From assembly GCA_905236755.1 (NCBI GenBank), contig CAJOCR010000029.1:1-33345 (forward strand): a stretch of 33,345 nt of DNA. The letters are read 5' to 3'. Position numbers and translations under genes: made by a program. Every line of letters begins with the position of its first letter. The first letter of the stretch is position 1. This DNA comes from an uncultured Prevotella sp. Lineage in GTDB: Bacteria > Bacteroidota > Bacteroidia > Bacteroidales > Bacteroidaceae. The notes beneath the pieces are model-generated. The model did not search any database. It was given only the letters and a program-made list of their open reading frames with translations, and had not been told where the DNA came from. This document shows, one piece after another, positions 7,478 through 15,114 of this stretch.

Positions 7478-9154
7478 ATGCGCAAAAATCTTATTCTCAC
7501 ACTTTCTGCATGCTCATTGCTTTTAATGACATCATGCTCCAAGTTGGGCAAGTTGTCAGCAGATAATTTTCATGTAACCCCTAATCCATTAGAGACTCAG
7601 GGTGGAAAAGTTCCTGCAACTATCAACGGACAGTTCCCAGAAAAATATATGAAGAAGAAGGCTGTGGTTACAGTTATTCCAGAACTTCGTGGTGCCAACG
7701 GACAGGTTGCTCAAGGTCAGAGCACTACTTTCCAGGGCGAAAAGGTTATGGGTAACGACCAGACTATCTCATACAAGTTAGGCGGTCGCTACACTATGAA
7801 GACAGCTTTCGACTACACTCCAGATATGCAGCAGAGCGAAATGTATCTTACTTTCAATGCTTACCTTGGTAAGAAGAAGGTAGAGATTCCTGCTGTTAAG
7901 GTTGCTACTGGTGTTGTTGCTACATCAGAGCTTTACAAGGAGGCTATGAAGAATGTAGGTGCTTGCATCGCTCCTGACTCTTTCCAGCGTGTAAATGCTA
8001 AGAAGCAGGAAGCTAATGTAATGTTCCTCGTTAATCAGGCTAACCTCCGCAAGAGCGAGCTTCGTAACAATAGCGTTAAGGAATTCGTTCGTTTGCTCAA
8101 GCAGATTAATGCTGACCGCGAGAAGCTTAACCTCAACAACGTAGAGGTACAGGCTTACGCTTCACCTGAGGGTGGTTTCTCTTTCAACGATAAGTTGGCT
8201 AACAAGCGCCAGAACGTTAGTGAAAGCTACGTTAAGAAGACTTTGAAAGAGACAAAGAACGATGCACTTATCGATGCTCACTATACAGCACAGGACTGGG
8301 ACGGTTTCCAGAAACTTGTTCAGGCAAGTAACATTCAGGACAAGGATGTAATCCTCCGTGTTCTCTCTATGTACAAAGATCCAGAGCAGCGTGAGCAGCA
8401 GATTCGTAATATGAGCGAAGGTTTCCGCGAGCTGGCAACAGCTATCCTTCCACAGCTTCGCCGTAGCCGTCTCATCATCAACTACGAGACAATCGGTCGT
8501 AGCGATGATCAGATTCAGGAGCAGTATGCTGCTGATGCAAGCAAGCTGAGCGCAGAGGAAATCCTCTATGCTGCTTCTCTTGAAGACAACGCAAGCAAGA
8601 AGGCTGAAATCTACAAGAAGGCTACAGAGCTCTATGCTGATGACTATCGTGCATACAACAACCTTGCTGTTCTTGCCCTCAACGAAGGCAACGAGAGCGC
8701 AGCAAAGAACTACCTCAACAAGGCTCTTGCTGTAAACAGCAATGCACCAGAGGCTTACGCTAACAAGGCATATATCGAACTTATGAAGGGTAACCTCGAT
8801 GCAGCAGAAAAGGAACTTTCTGAGGCTATCGACGCTAACAACTTCAACCAGGTTCTTGGTAATCTGAACATTGCCCGTGGTAACTACAGCAATGCTTGCG
8901 AGGAACTTGCAGATATCGACAGCAACAGTCTTGCTCTTGCTCAGATTCTCAACAAGGACTATGCAAGTGCTACAAAGACTTTGAAGCGTGTTGAAAATGC
9001 AGACGCTCTTACAAGCTATCTCAAGGCTATCGTAGCTGCTCGTCAGGGCAACAACAGCGATGCTAACAAGTATCTGCAGGAAGCAGCTCAGAAGGATTCT
9101 CGTTGGGCTGGATACGCAAAGAAAGACCTTGAATTTGCTAAGCTTAGCAAGTAA
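7478..9154 (+). CDS. OmpA-like/TPR outer-membrane lipoprotein
   Basis: The 558-residue protein begins with a lipoprotein signal (LLLMTSC, Cys 20). Residues about 178-258 resemble an OmpA-type C-terminal domain (VEVQAYASPEGGFSFNDKL followed by NKRQN), which in OmpA binds peptidoglycan. Residues about 370-545 form tetratricopeptide-like repeats (AYNNLAVLALNEGNESAAKN, then APEAYANKAYIELMKGN). It is probably an envelope structural or scaffold protein. I start at ATG 7478: the longer frame runs through the tRNA and must be false. Codon use is strongly biased (many CTT, GCT and CGT codons), suggesting high expression. No promoter lies between the tRNA and this start. Confidence 0.85.
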   Translation: MRKNLILTLSACSLLLMTSCSKLGKLSADNFHVTPNPLETQGGKVPATINGQFPEKYMKKKAVVTVIPELRGANGQVAQGQSTTFQGEKVMGNDQTISYKLGGRYTMKTAFDYTPDMQQSEMYLTFNAYLGKKKVEIPAVKVATGVVATSELYKEAMKNVGACIAPDSFQRVNAKKQEANVMFLVNQANLRKSELRNNSVKEFVRLLKQINADREKLNLNNVEVQAYASPEGGFSFNDKLANKRQNVSESYVKKTLKETKNDALIDAHYTAQDWDGFQKLVQASNIQDKDVILRVLSMYKDPEQREQQIRNMSEGFRELATAILPQLRRSRLIINYETIGRSDDQIQEQYAADASKLSAEEILYAASLEDNASKKAEIYKKATELYADDYRAYNNLAVLALNEGNESAAKNYLNKALAVNSNAPEAYANKAYIELMKGNLDAAEKELSEAIDANNFNQVLGNLNIARGNYSNACEELADIDSNSLALAQILNKDYASATKTLKRVENADALTSYLKAIVAARQGNNSDANKYLQEAAQKDSRWAGYAKKDLEFAKLSK

Positions 9155-9193
9155 TTTTCACAGAAACTCAATTAACAATAACTTTTCATATCA

Positions 9194-10186
9194 ATGAAAA
9201 AATATTGTTTACTCTTTATACTCACGCTGGTTTTGGCTGCATGCGGAACCGACAGTCATCATTTCAAGATTGACGGTCATTTCCTCAACCTTAACCAGGG
9301 TGAGTTTTACGTTTATAGTCCCGATGGCAACATCGACGGTATCGACACCATCAAGGTAACAGGCGGACGCTTCACATACGAAACGCCATGTGAAGAACCT
9401 TGTATCCTCGTCATTGTGTTCCCAAACTTCTCTATGCAACCTGTGTTTGCACAACCAGGAAAGAGCGTAGATATAAAGGCTGATGCTTCTCACCTTAAGA
9501 AGATGACTGTTAAGGGCACCGACGAGAACAAACTCATGAACTCGTTCCGCGAACAGATAGAATCAGCTTCCCCTGTTGAAGCACAGAAATATGCAGAACA
9601 GTTCGTTGAAGATCATCCAGAATCATTAGTAAGCGTTTATCTTGTTTCAACCTATTTCATTCAGTCACAACGACCAGACTATCGCAAGGCAGAAAAACTG
9701 CTTAACAAGATTATCGCATCACAACCCGAAAACAAATATGCAAGCCATATACTGCAGCAAGTGAAACAACTGCATAATGCAAGTGAATCTCTGCCAAAGT
9801 TTCAGGCTCTTTGCACAGACAATAAGACCATATCAACTAAAGACATTACCTCTGCTCAGATAAGTGTTATCACCACATGGGCATCGTGGAGCTACGACAG
9901 TATGGAACAGCAGCGACAGCTGAAATCGCTCTATGACAGCTATATGGGTAAGCTAAAGGTATTGAGCATCTGCGTGGAAGCAAGTCAAAAGGAATGTAAG
10001 AAGACTCTCGAACGTGAGAACATCAAATGGCCTGTTGTTTGCGATGGTAAGATGATGGAGGGTTCTCTTCTGAAGAAATTGGGAATATTCAGCGTTCCTG
10101 GAAATATCGTACTTAAAAACGGACGGGTGATAGCCCGCAACCTTACCAATCAAGAATTAAAAGAAAAACTCGAAGCGCTCAAATAA
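9194..10186 (+). CDS. DUF4369/thioredoxin-like lipoprotein lacking redox cysteines
   Basis: The 330-residue protein has a lipoprotein signal (LVLAAC, Cys 17), then a DUF4369-like beta domain (FKIDGHFLNLNQGEFYVYSP), a helical linker and a C-terminal thioredoxin/AhpC-like fold with its cis-proline (FSVPGNIVLKNG, about residue 299). Where thioredoxin-like proteins carry WCxxC, this one has WASWSYDS (about 229-236), so it cannot use the usual dithiol chemistry. It probably sits in the periplasm facing the membrane; a binding or structural role is inferred. It follows the OmpA/TPR lipoprotein by 39 bp without a visible promoter. Its last codons form one arm of an inverted repeat (10172-10206). Confidence 0.75.
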   Translation: MKKYCLLFILTLVLAACGTDSHHFKIDGHFLNLNQGEFYVYSPDGNIDGIDTIKVTGGRFTYETPCEEPCILVIVFPNFSMQPVFAQPGKSVDIKADASHLKKMTVKGTDENKLMNSFREQIESASPVEAQKYAEQFVEDHPESLVSVYLVSTYFIQSQRPDYRKAEKLLNKIIASQPENKYASHILQQVKQLHNASESLPKFQALCTDNKTISTKDITSAQISVITTWASWSYDSMEQQRQLKSLYDSYMGKLKVLSICVEASQKECKKTLERENIKWPVVCDGKMMEGSLLKKLGIFSVPGNIVLKNGRVIARNLTNQELKEKLEALK

Positions 10187-10206
10187 AACTCTACCTTGAG
10201 CGCTTC
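10172..10206 (+). terminator. Inverted repeat over the stop codon of the thioredoxin-like gene
   Basis: GAAGCGCTCAA (10172-10182) pairs perfectly with TTGAGCGCTTC (10196-10206) across a 13-base loop containing the stop codon. There is no following T-run, so it may be an RNA 3' stabiliser or a weak terminator. Confidence 0.45.
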
Positions 10207-10232
10207 CATAAACAAAATAATCACCCCATACC

Positions 10233-11789
10233 ATGCTTGTAAAAACATATTGTGCAGCCGTCAACGGTCTTGAAGTAACAACAGTTACCATAGAAGTAAG
10301 CCTCACCCCTGGTATATGCTATCATCTCACAGGATTAGGAGATGAAGCCGTACGCGAGGGACGCGACCGAATAGCTGCTGCCATGCAATACAATGGCTAC
10401 AGCTTTCCAAAAGCCGATATCACAGTAAATCTTGCTCCTGCCGACCTACGCAAAGAGGGAAGTAGTTTCGACCTACCTCTCGCCATAGGTATTCTTGCTG
10501 CCAATGGTAGCTTTCAATGCGACTTCCTCGATAAGTATATGATTGTTGGCGAGCTGGGACTCGATGGAAAACTACAACCTATCAAAGGTGCTTTGCCTAT
10601 TGCTATCAAAGCACGAGCACAGAAATTCAAAGGACTAATAGTACCAAGTCAGAATGTACGTGAGGCTGCTGTAGTTAACAATCTCGAAGTATATGGCATG
10701 GATAACCTCCTTGAGGTGGTGCAATTCCTTGCAGGACTAAAAAAGTTTGAACCTGTAGTTATTGATACCCGAAAAGAATTCTATGAACAACAATATCAGT
10801 TTGAACTTGATTTTGCCGATGTTCGCGGACAAGAAAACGTAAAACGCGCATTCGAAGTGGCTGCAGCAGGCGGACACAATATCATTATGATTGGTCCTCC
10901 TGGCTCAGGTAAGAGTATGATGTCAAAACGACTGCCGTCTATCCTTCCTCCACTATCGCTGAGCGAGAGCTTGGAAACAACACAGATACATAGTATCGCT
11001 GGTAAGTTAGGGAGAAACACAAGCCTTATCAGCCAACGACCTTTCCGTGCCCCTCATCACACCATATCTGAGGTGGCACTTGTAGGAGGTGGAGCAAACC
11101 CTATGCCGGGCGAGATTAGTCTTGCCCATAATGGAGTACTCTTTTGCGACGAGCTACCCGAGTTCAATAAGCACACTCTCGAAGTGATGCGTCAACCCTT
11201 GGAAGACCGTAAGATATCTATCTCACGTGCTAAATACTCCATCGACTATCCCTGTTCTTTCATGTTTGTAGCCTCTATGAACCCTTGTCCATGCGGATAC
11301 TATGGCGACCCTACTCACCATTGTGTTTGCACACCAGGACAGATACAACGTTACATGAACAAGATTTCTGGTCCGCTTCTTGATCGTATCGACATACAAT
11401 GTCAGATAACCCCAGTACCATTTAAAGACATCTCTAAGGCTGCACCAGGCGAGCCAAGCGCAAATATACGTCAGCGTGTTATTGCAGCCCGTAAAATACA
11501 AGAAGAACGCTTCCACTCAGTATCTTTAGGAAACGGAGGGCGCATCCATTGTAATGCGCAGATGACCGAAAAGATGATTCACCAATATGCAGAACCCGAT
11601 GAAGAAGGCATTAACCTCTTACGTTCAGCTATGGAGAAACTATCTCTTTCTGCTCGTGCCTACAGTCGTATCCTAAAGGTTGCCCGCACCATTGCCGACC
11701 TCGACAATTCACCCAACGTAAAAGCCATACATCTCGCTGAAGCCATCAGCTATCGTGAACTCGACAGAGGAGATTGGGGAGAAAGATAA
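10233..11789 (+). CDS. comM: YifB/ComM-family Mg-chelatase-like AAA+ ATPase
   Basis: ComM is a hexameric AAA+ helicase that promotes branch migration during integration of DNA taken up by transformation. The 518-residue protein has the N-terminal ChlI-like fold (YHLTGLGDEAVREGRDRI), Walker A GPPGSGKS at about 221-228, a Walker B region GVLFCDELPEF and the characteristic MNPCPCGYYGDPTH motif. Length is typical. With a ComF-like gene at 3325, it hints at a competence-type DNA uptake capacity, though neither gene proves it. It is followed by repeat-rich non-coding DNA. Confidence 0.92.
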   Translation: MLVKTYCAAVNGLEVTTVTIEVSLTPGICYHLTGLGDEAVREGRDRIAAAMQYNGYSFPKADITVNLAPADLRKEGSSFDLPLAIGILAANGSFQCDFLDKYMIVGELGLDGKLQPIKGALPIAIKARAQKFKGLIVPSQNVREAAVVNNLEVYGMDNLLEVVQFLAGLKKFEPVVIDTRKEFYEQQYQFELDFADVRGQENVKRAFEVAAAGGHNIIMIGPPGSGKSMMSKRLPSILPPLSLSESLETTQIHSIAGKLGRNTSLISQRPFRAPHHTISEVALVGGGANPMPGEISLAHNGVLFCDELPEFNKHTLEVMRQPLEDRKISISRAKYSIDYPCSFMFVASMNPCPCGYYGDPTHHCVCTPGQIQRYMNKISGPLLDRIDIQCQITPVPFKDISKAAPGEPSANIRQRVIAARKIQEERFHSVSLGNGGRIHCNAQMTEKMIHQYAEPDEEGINLLRSAMEKLSLSARAYSRILKVARTIADLDNSPNVKAIHLAEAISYRELDRGDWGER

Positions 11790-12312
11790 CTCCTATCTCC
11801 TAACTTCTAACTCCTAACTTTTGCAAGGCGCTTCGCTTGACGAAAATTGCCAAAATTAACGTAAATTTATCGAGAATTAATTTGTCTTGATTAGATCTAT
11901 AATTTATGAATGATTCGCGTTTAATTTTCGATTATTTGCGACAGCGTAAGCAACTATATACAATAGTCTTGGCGAGTTTTTATTTATCAAGACGAGTTGA
12001 TGAGAACTCTGTTCGAATAATTATAGAAACGAAGTTCGACGGCCGAAGGGAAAGTCAATTCCTAAGCGCTTTGCGCTTATTGCGCATTGGTGCATCTGCA
12101 CATTATTTTCTAAGATTAAGTATGAAACCCGAACTTGTGAGGGGCTTAGATTTGACTAAAAGCTGGTGGAAGCTTGCTTACATAAGCTTTTAGACAAATA
12201 TAAGCGGAAGGCTTTGAAGAAGCCTTACATACTTAATCATTTTCTTTAGACCCCTCCAACTCCCCTCAAGAGGGGAGAGCTATTAACTGCGGAAGTATTT
12301 GTCAGCTTACAA
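11790..12312. repeat. Gene-free, repeat-rich spacer
   Basis: I see no convincing gene. The stretch holds the inverted partner of the 31-76 repeat (11824-11870), a 30-bp word at 11991-12020 (GACGAGTTGATGAGAACTC...) that recurs nearly identically at 33103-33132, hairpins such as AAGCGCtttGCGCTT near 12070, CTAAAAGCT/AGCTTTTAG near 12157-12193, AAGGCTT/AAGCCTT near 12210-12230, and an inverted REP-like element at 12250-12280. An open frame at 11906-12193 spans these repeats and looks spurious. Confidence 0.6.
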
Positions 12313-12350
12313 CTCCTGCCCTCTGGAGGGAAGGTTGGGAAGGGTCTTTA
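12250..12350. repeat. Pair of inverted REP-like elements (BIME-like)
   Basis: A minus-orientation copy (CTCCCCTCAAGAGGGGAG hairpin, 12250-12280) and a plus-orientation copy (CCCTCTGGAGGG hairpin with GGTTGGGAAGGGTCTTT tail, 12313-12350) face each other across about 30 bases. Such convergent pairs resemble the mosaic elements built from REP palindromes. Confidence 0.55.
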
Positions 12351-12377
12351 CAAAAGAAATATAAAACCAGGCACTAC

Positions 12378-12466
12378 CCAAAAAATCGGATTTTTTGGCG
12401 TTTTCTTGCCGGTATCGGCAAAAAACGCTATATTTGCGAGCATAATCGGCACAAAAACTTGCCGAT
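12378..12466 (+). promoter_or_regulatory. Promoter and operator array of the Fic gene
   Basis: TTG (12406-12408), 20 bp and TATATTTG (12429-12436) make a consensus promoter. Three dyads surround it: nine-base arms CCAAAAAAT/ATTTTTTGG at 12378-12398; TTGCCGgtatCGGCAA at 12406-12421, which covers the -33 box; and ATCGGCA/TGCCGAT at 12445-12466 in the 5' leader. The last two share the half-site TGCCG, four occurrences in all. This fits repression by a DNA-binding protein, possibly the HTH domain of the gene itself. Confidence 0.7.
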
Positions 12467-12475
12467 AGAAAAAGT

Positions 12476-13360
12476 ATGGAGTATATTTCTATTAGTCAAT
12501 TTGCACAAAAATATGGTATCTCGGAGCGTACTGCACGCAACTATTGTGCCAAAGGAAAGATAGCGGGAGCTTTCTTAACAGGTAAAACATGGAATATCCC
12601 GGCGGATTCCCCAAAACCTGATAGGAAAACAAAAAAAATAATATCTCCACTACTATGCATACTAAAAGAACAAAAGGCTACCAAACAAAAAGGTGGCATT
12701 TATCACCGCACCCAGATTGACTTAACATATAACTCAAATCACATTGAGGGGAGCCGTTTAACTCACGACCAAACTCGCTACATCTTTGAAACCAACACCA
12801 TAGGTATTACAAATGAAACTGTGAATGTGGATGATATTACAGAAGCTATCAATCACTTTCAATGCATAGACTATATTATTGACCATGCAGAAGAAAAACT
12901 TACAGAATACTTCATCAAACATTTACATTTCCTACTGAAAAAAAACACATCAGACAGTCAAAAGGATTGGTTTGCTGTAGGAGAATATAAACGTCTTCCA
13001 AACGAAGTGGGCGGAACAGAAACAAGTCTTCCTGAGAATGTTCATAGAGATATTGCTGCATTGCTAAAATGCTACAATACAATCAAGAAGCCATCCTTTG
13101 AGGATATCCTTAACTTTCATGTGGAGTTTGAAGCCATTCATCCTTTCCAAGATGGTAACGGACGTATTGGAAGACTAATTATGTTCAAAGAATGTTTAGC
13201 AAATGGTTATGTTCCTTTTATCATAACAGATGAACTAAAGATGTTTTATTATCGCGGACTTCATGAATGGAATCACATTAGCGGTTACCTTACAGACACA
13301 TGTCTCACTGCTCAAGATAACTTCAAAGACCTATTAAATTACTTTAGAATTAAGTATTAA
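12476..13360 (+). CDS. Fic-domain AMPylator-type protein with N-terminal HTH
   Basis: Fic enzymes transfer AMP or other nucleotides to hydroxyl groups of target proteins. The complete active motif HPFQDGNGRIGR lies at residues 222-233. An inhibitory helix motif SNHIEG (87-92, matching [S/T]xxxE[G/N]) marks an auto-inhibited class II Fic. Residues 1-45 form a helix-turn-helix (ISISQFAQKYGISERTARNY, then GKTWNIP) that could bind DNA. The 294-residue protein appears intact. It stands alone downstream of an operator-rich promoter, which suggests autoregulation as in toxin-like genes, although no separate antitoxin is visible. Target unknown. Confidence 0.9.
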   Translation: MEYISISQFAQKYGISERTARNYCAKGKIAGAFLTGKTWNIPADSPKPDRKTKKIISPLLCILKEQKATKQKGGIYHRTQIDLTYNSNHIEGSRLTHDQTRYIFETNTIGITNETVNVDDITEAINHFQCIDYIIDHAEEKLTEYFIKHLHFLLKKNTSDSQKDWFAVGEYKRLPNEVGGTETSLPENVHRDIAALLKCYNTIKKPSFEDILNFHVEFEAIHPFQDGNGRIGRLIMFKECLANGYVPFIITDELKMFYYRGLHEWNHISGYLTDTCLTAQDNFKDLLNYFRIKY

Positions 13361-13603
13361 ACTTTCGCAAGCTTTGCTTGCTAAGAAGAAAAAGATACAC
13401 CTGTCTGTAGGCTGCTTGGCATTATATAGACAAAAAGACAGCAAGAAAAGAATCATAAGTAAATTCTCACTTGCTGTCTGGAAACTATTCGAGTTTATTT
13501 TATTATTAAGTATGGTCACATATTAATTTACAATGTATTGTAGCATAAAAATGCCAGTTCCATCACCATATTCTTTCAAAAATTCCTTGGATAATTTATA
13601 TTT
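13361..13603. other. Spacer with a long hairpin
   Basis: No gene is evident. AGACAGCAAG (13436-13445) pairs with CTTGCTGTCT (13470-13479) across 24 bases, a possible terminator region between the Fic gene and the convergent lipoprotein gene. TTTCGCAAGctttGCTTGC near 13363-13380 is another small hairpin directly after the Fic stop. Confidence 0.4.
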
Positions 13604-14014
13604 TTAATTTATGGCATAATTCATAAGAATATCAGTGCCATAGTCGTCATCTTTTAGTACGAAAGGCTCGTCATTCTTTTTAACTTCGATTCTACCAGTG
13701 AATATACTGCCGTCATCCATATCTTCGCTACTACATGATATTCCAGCGTTTTGTCCTTTTTTAAATGGTCCATATGTTGCTTCCCATTTACTTTCTTTAC
13801 CAAAAGGCATCTGGGTAATATGATTGCCTGACCCAGTGGTTACATTGATACTTTTGACGCTATTTGGATTATTCGTAGTGCAGGTTATCACATAATGTAC
13901 AAAATATACATCTTCAGGAGCAGGTTGCTCTGGTATAATTTCATTTGTGTCAGAAGAGCAGCTACAACAGAAAACAACACTAATGATCAATAATAAAAAT
14001 CTAACTATCTTCAT
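13604..14014 (-). CDS. Small lipoprotein sharing the regulon promoter
   Basis: I do not recognise the family. The 136-residue protein has a lipoprotein signal (ISVVFCCSC, Cys about 19, followed by SSDTNE, an acidic stretch compatible with surface export in Bacteroidota) and then an all-beta-looking domain (VYFVHYVITCTTN ... SKWEATYGPFKKGQNAGISC) that could be Ig-like. It is a single gene with a strong promoter at 14044-14074 and two GTACACA operator pairs. That upstream module is a duplicate of the one serving the MACPF operon, so this protein is probably coregulated with it. It ends in a gene-free spacer convergent with the Fic gene. Confidence 0.75.
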   Translation of the reverse strand: MKIVRFLLLIISVVFCCSCSSDTNEIIPEQPAPEDVYFVHYVITCTTNNPNSVKSINVTTGSGNHITQMPFGKESKWEATYGPFKKGQNAGISCSSEDMDDGSIFTGRIEVKKNDEPFVLKDDDYGTDILMNYAIN

Positions 14015-14043
14015 ATTTTTTGTTTGTTTTATTTATTGCAGCG

Positions 14044-14074
14044 CAAAGGTACTGTATGATAAAAACAAACACAA
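14044..14074 (-). promoter_or_regulatory. Promoter of the 13604 lipoprotein
   Basis: On the minus strand TTG (14074-14072), a 20-bp spacer and TACCTTTG (14051-14044) match the Bacteroidota consensus. The core is nearly identical to the promoter at 18697-18727. Confidence 0.8.
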
Positions 14075-14083
14075 AAAAAATGA

Positions 14084-14174
14084 GTACACATAGTACACAT
14101 TTTTGCAAAAACTTTATAATCTCTTGATTACCCGCCAACTACAACAACACTTTATGGAGTACACAAAGTACACA
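14084..14174 (-). promoter_or_regulatory. Two GTACACA direct-repeat pairs, copy A
   Basis: Pair 1 is GTACACA at 14084-14090 and 14093-14099; pair 2 is 14159-14165 and 14168-14174. Each pair has a 9-bp period within the 21-bp word GAGTACACAnAGTACACATTT, and the pairs are 75 bp apart. Pair 1 begins 10 bases upstream of the -33 TTG, an activator-like position. A hairpin (TTGAGTCCAC-type arms, about 14176-14202) follows pair 2, just after the regulator relic stop. Confidence 0.75.
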
Positions 14175-14213
14175 TTTGAGCCCACTCAAGAAGGTGGACT
14201 CAAAAAATGCATA

Positions 14214-14285
14214 TTAAATAGCATGAATTTGTTCATCCAATCCTGATGTTCCACTCTGGTGAAACAATTTTTATTGATAGAAATA
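14214..14285 (-). pseudogene. 3' remnant of a second TPR-HTH regulator
   Basis: Read on the minus strand, this stretch encodes ISINK, then after a one-base deletion LFHQSGTSGLDEQIHAI and a stop (14216-14214). The intact regulator at 18867-20597 ends ISINKKLFQQDGTAGLDEQIHAI. Only the last 23 or so codons survive, frameshifted, and identity stops abruptly at about 14285. The downstream hairpin and operator region are also shared, so a whole regulator-plus-target cassette was once duplicated. Confidence 0.85.
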
Positions 14286-14323
14286 TGTTACTAGTAATAA
14301 AATATATTATTCGTATAAAAGTA

Positions 14324-14350
14324 AAAACGCTACCGTAACGATAGCGTTTT
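14324..14350 (-). terminator. Rho-independent terminator of the MACPF operon
   Basis: AAAACGCTA / TAGCGTTTT arms of nine bases with a nine-base loop; on the minus strand the stem is followed by TTTTTACTTTT. It lies 58 bases after the third lipoprotein stop. Confidence 0.75.
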
Positions 14351-14407
14351 ATTGTTTATCAATGAATCGAATTCATGATTATTATGGAGTGTAAAATATG
14401 GCTTTTG

Positions 14408-15103
14408 TCATCTTACTTGGAATACAATAGTGGTATATACACTTCCTATTCGTAGGTCAATGGCGTAATCACCATTTGGGCAGTTTTGTGTTTCTATTTT
14501 TAGTTTCCCGTCATTTTCGCTCATTTTTATTTTGTTATCATTAAATCTTGTGTATTCAACACCATCAGGTAAAGTATATTCCATTGTATCATATCCCTCT
14601 AAAGTTCCTATAAATGTATTAAAAGGAGGCAATACATCTGATGAAGCGGTATACTTCGAATATTTTACAACAGCCCCCTTAGTTGTGCCGTTTTCTGGAA
14701 TAGCTTCACAGACATAAAACTTGTAAAAAGTTGCTCCCATTTCAATAGCTGTTTTCCCTGAAGGAAATTTAATTAAGTCAGATGGTTTATATGCTTCATA
14801 CCAATGATTATATTGTACAGCAAAGTGACGACCTATATTTGTCATGTCAAATGGAACTCCACTTCTTGTATCATCTTTTTTTGAATCTAAGTCTGCAATA
14901 TACCAATATTCGGATGAAAAATTATTGGCATTATCAATAAAGATATCTGTTTTATCTAAATAGTTTTTGCCATTCTGCTCATTCATCATATTAAGAGTAG
15001 CAAAACTCTGCATATCAATATCATTGTCTGCATCTTTTTCGCAAGCTGTAAGGCTTAATGATATTGCTATAAGTACAAAAGTTTTAATAAATGTTTGTTT
15101 CAT
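14408..15103 (-). CDS. Third lipoprotein of the MACPF operon
   Basis: The 231-residue lipoprotein has signal FVLIAISLSLTAC (Cys about 20, followed by EKDADND, an acidic stretch resembling Bacteroidota surface-export signals). The mature part begins SFATLNMMNEQNGKNYLDKT and FIDNANNFSSEYWYIAD, which reminds me of the DUF5036 family of Bacteroidales lipoproteins; this is memory, not a search. I choose ATG 15103 (MKQTFIKTF); ATG 15109 two codons earlier is equally possible. Longer starts lie inside the MACPF gene. It begins 11 bases after the MACPF stop and is followed by the operon terminator. A role as accessory or immunity factor for the MACPF protein is only inferred from position. Confidence 0.75.
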   Translation of the reverse strand: MKQTFIKTFVLIAISLSLTACEKDADNDIDMQSFATLNMMNEQNGKNYLDKTDIFIDNANNFSSEYWYIADLDSKKDDTRSGVPFDMTNIGRHFAVQYNHWYEAYKPSDLIKFPSGKTAIEMGATFYKFYVCEAIPENGTTKGAVVKYSKYTASSDVLPPFNTFIGTLEGYDTMEYTLPDGVEYTRFNDNKIKMSENDGKLKIETQNCPNGDYAIDLRIGSVYTTIVFQVR

Positions 15104-15114
15104 ATTCATGTAAC

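Noticed and set aside
11906..12193. Open frame of 95 codons after the comM-like gene
   Set aside because: It crosses several dispersed hairpin repeats, has no recognisable domain, and its codons are repeat-derived.
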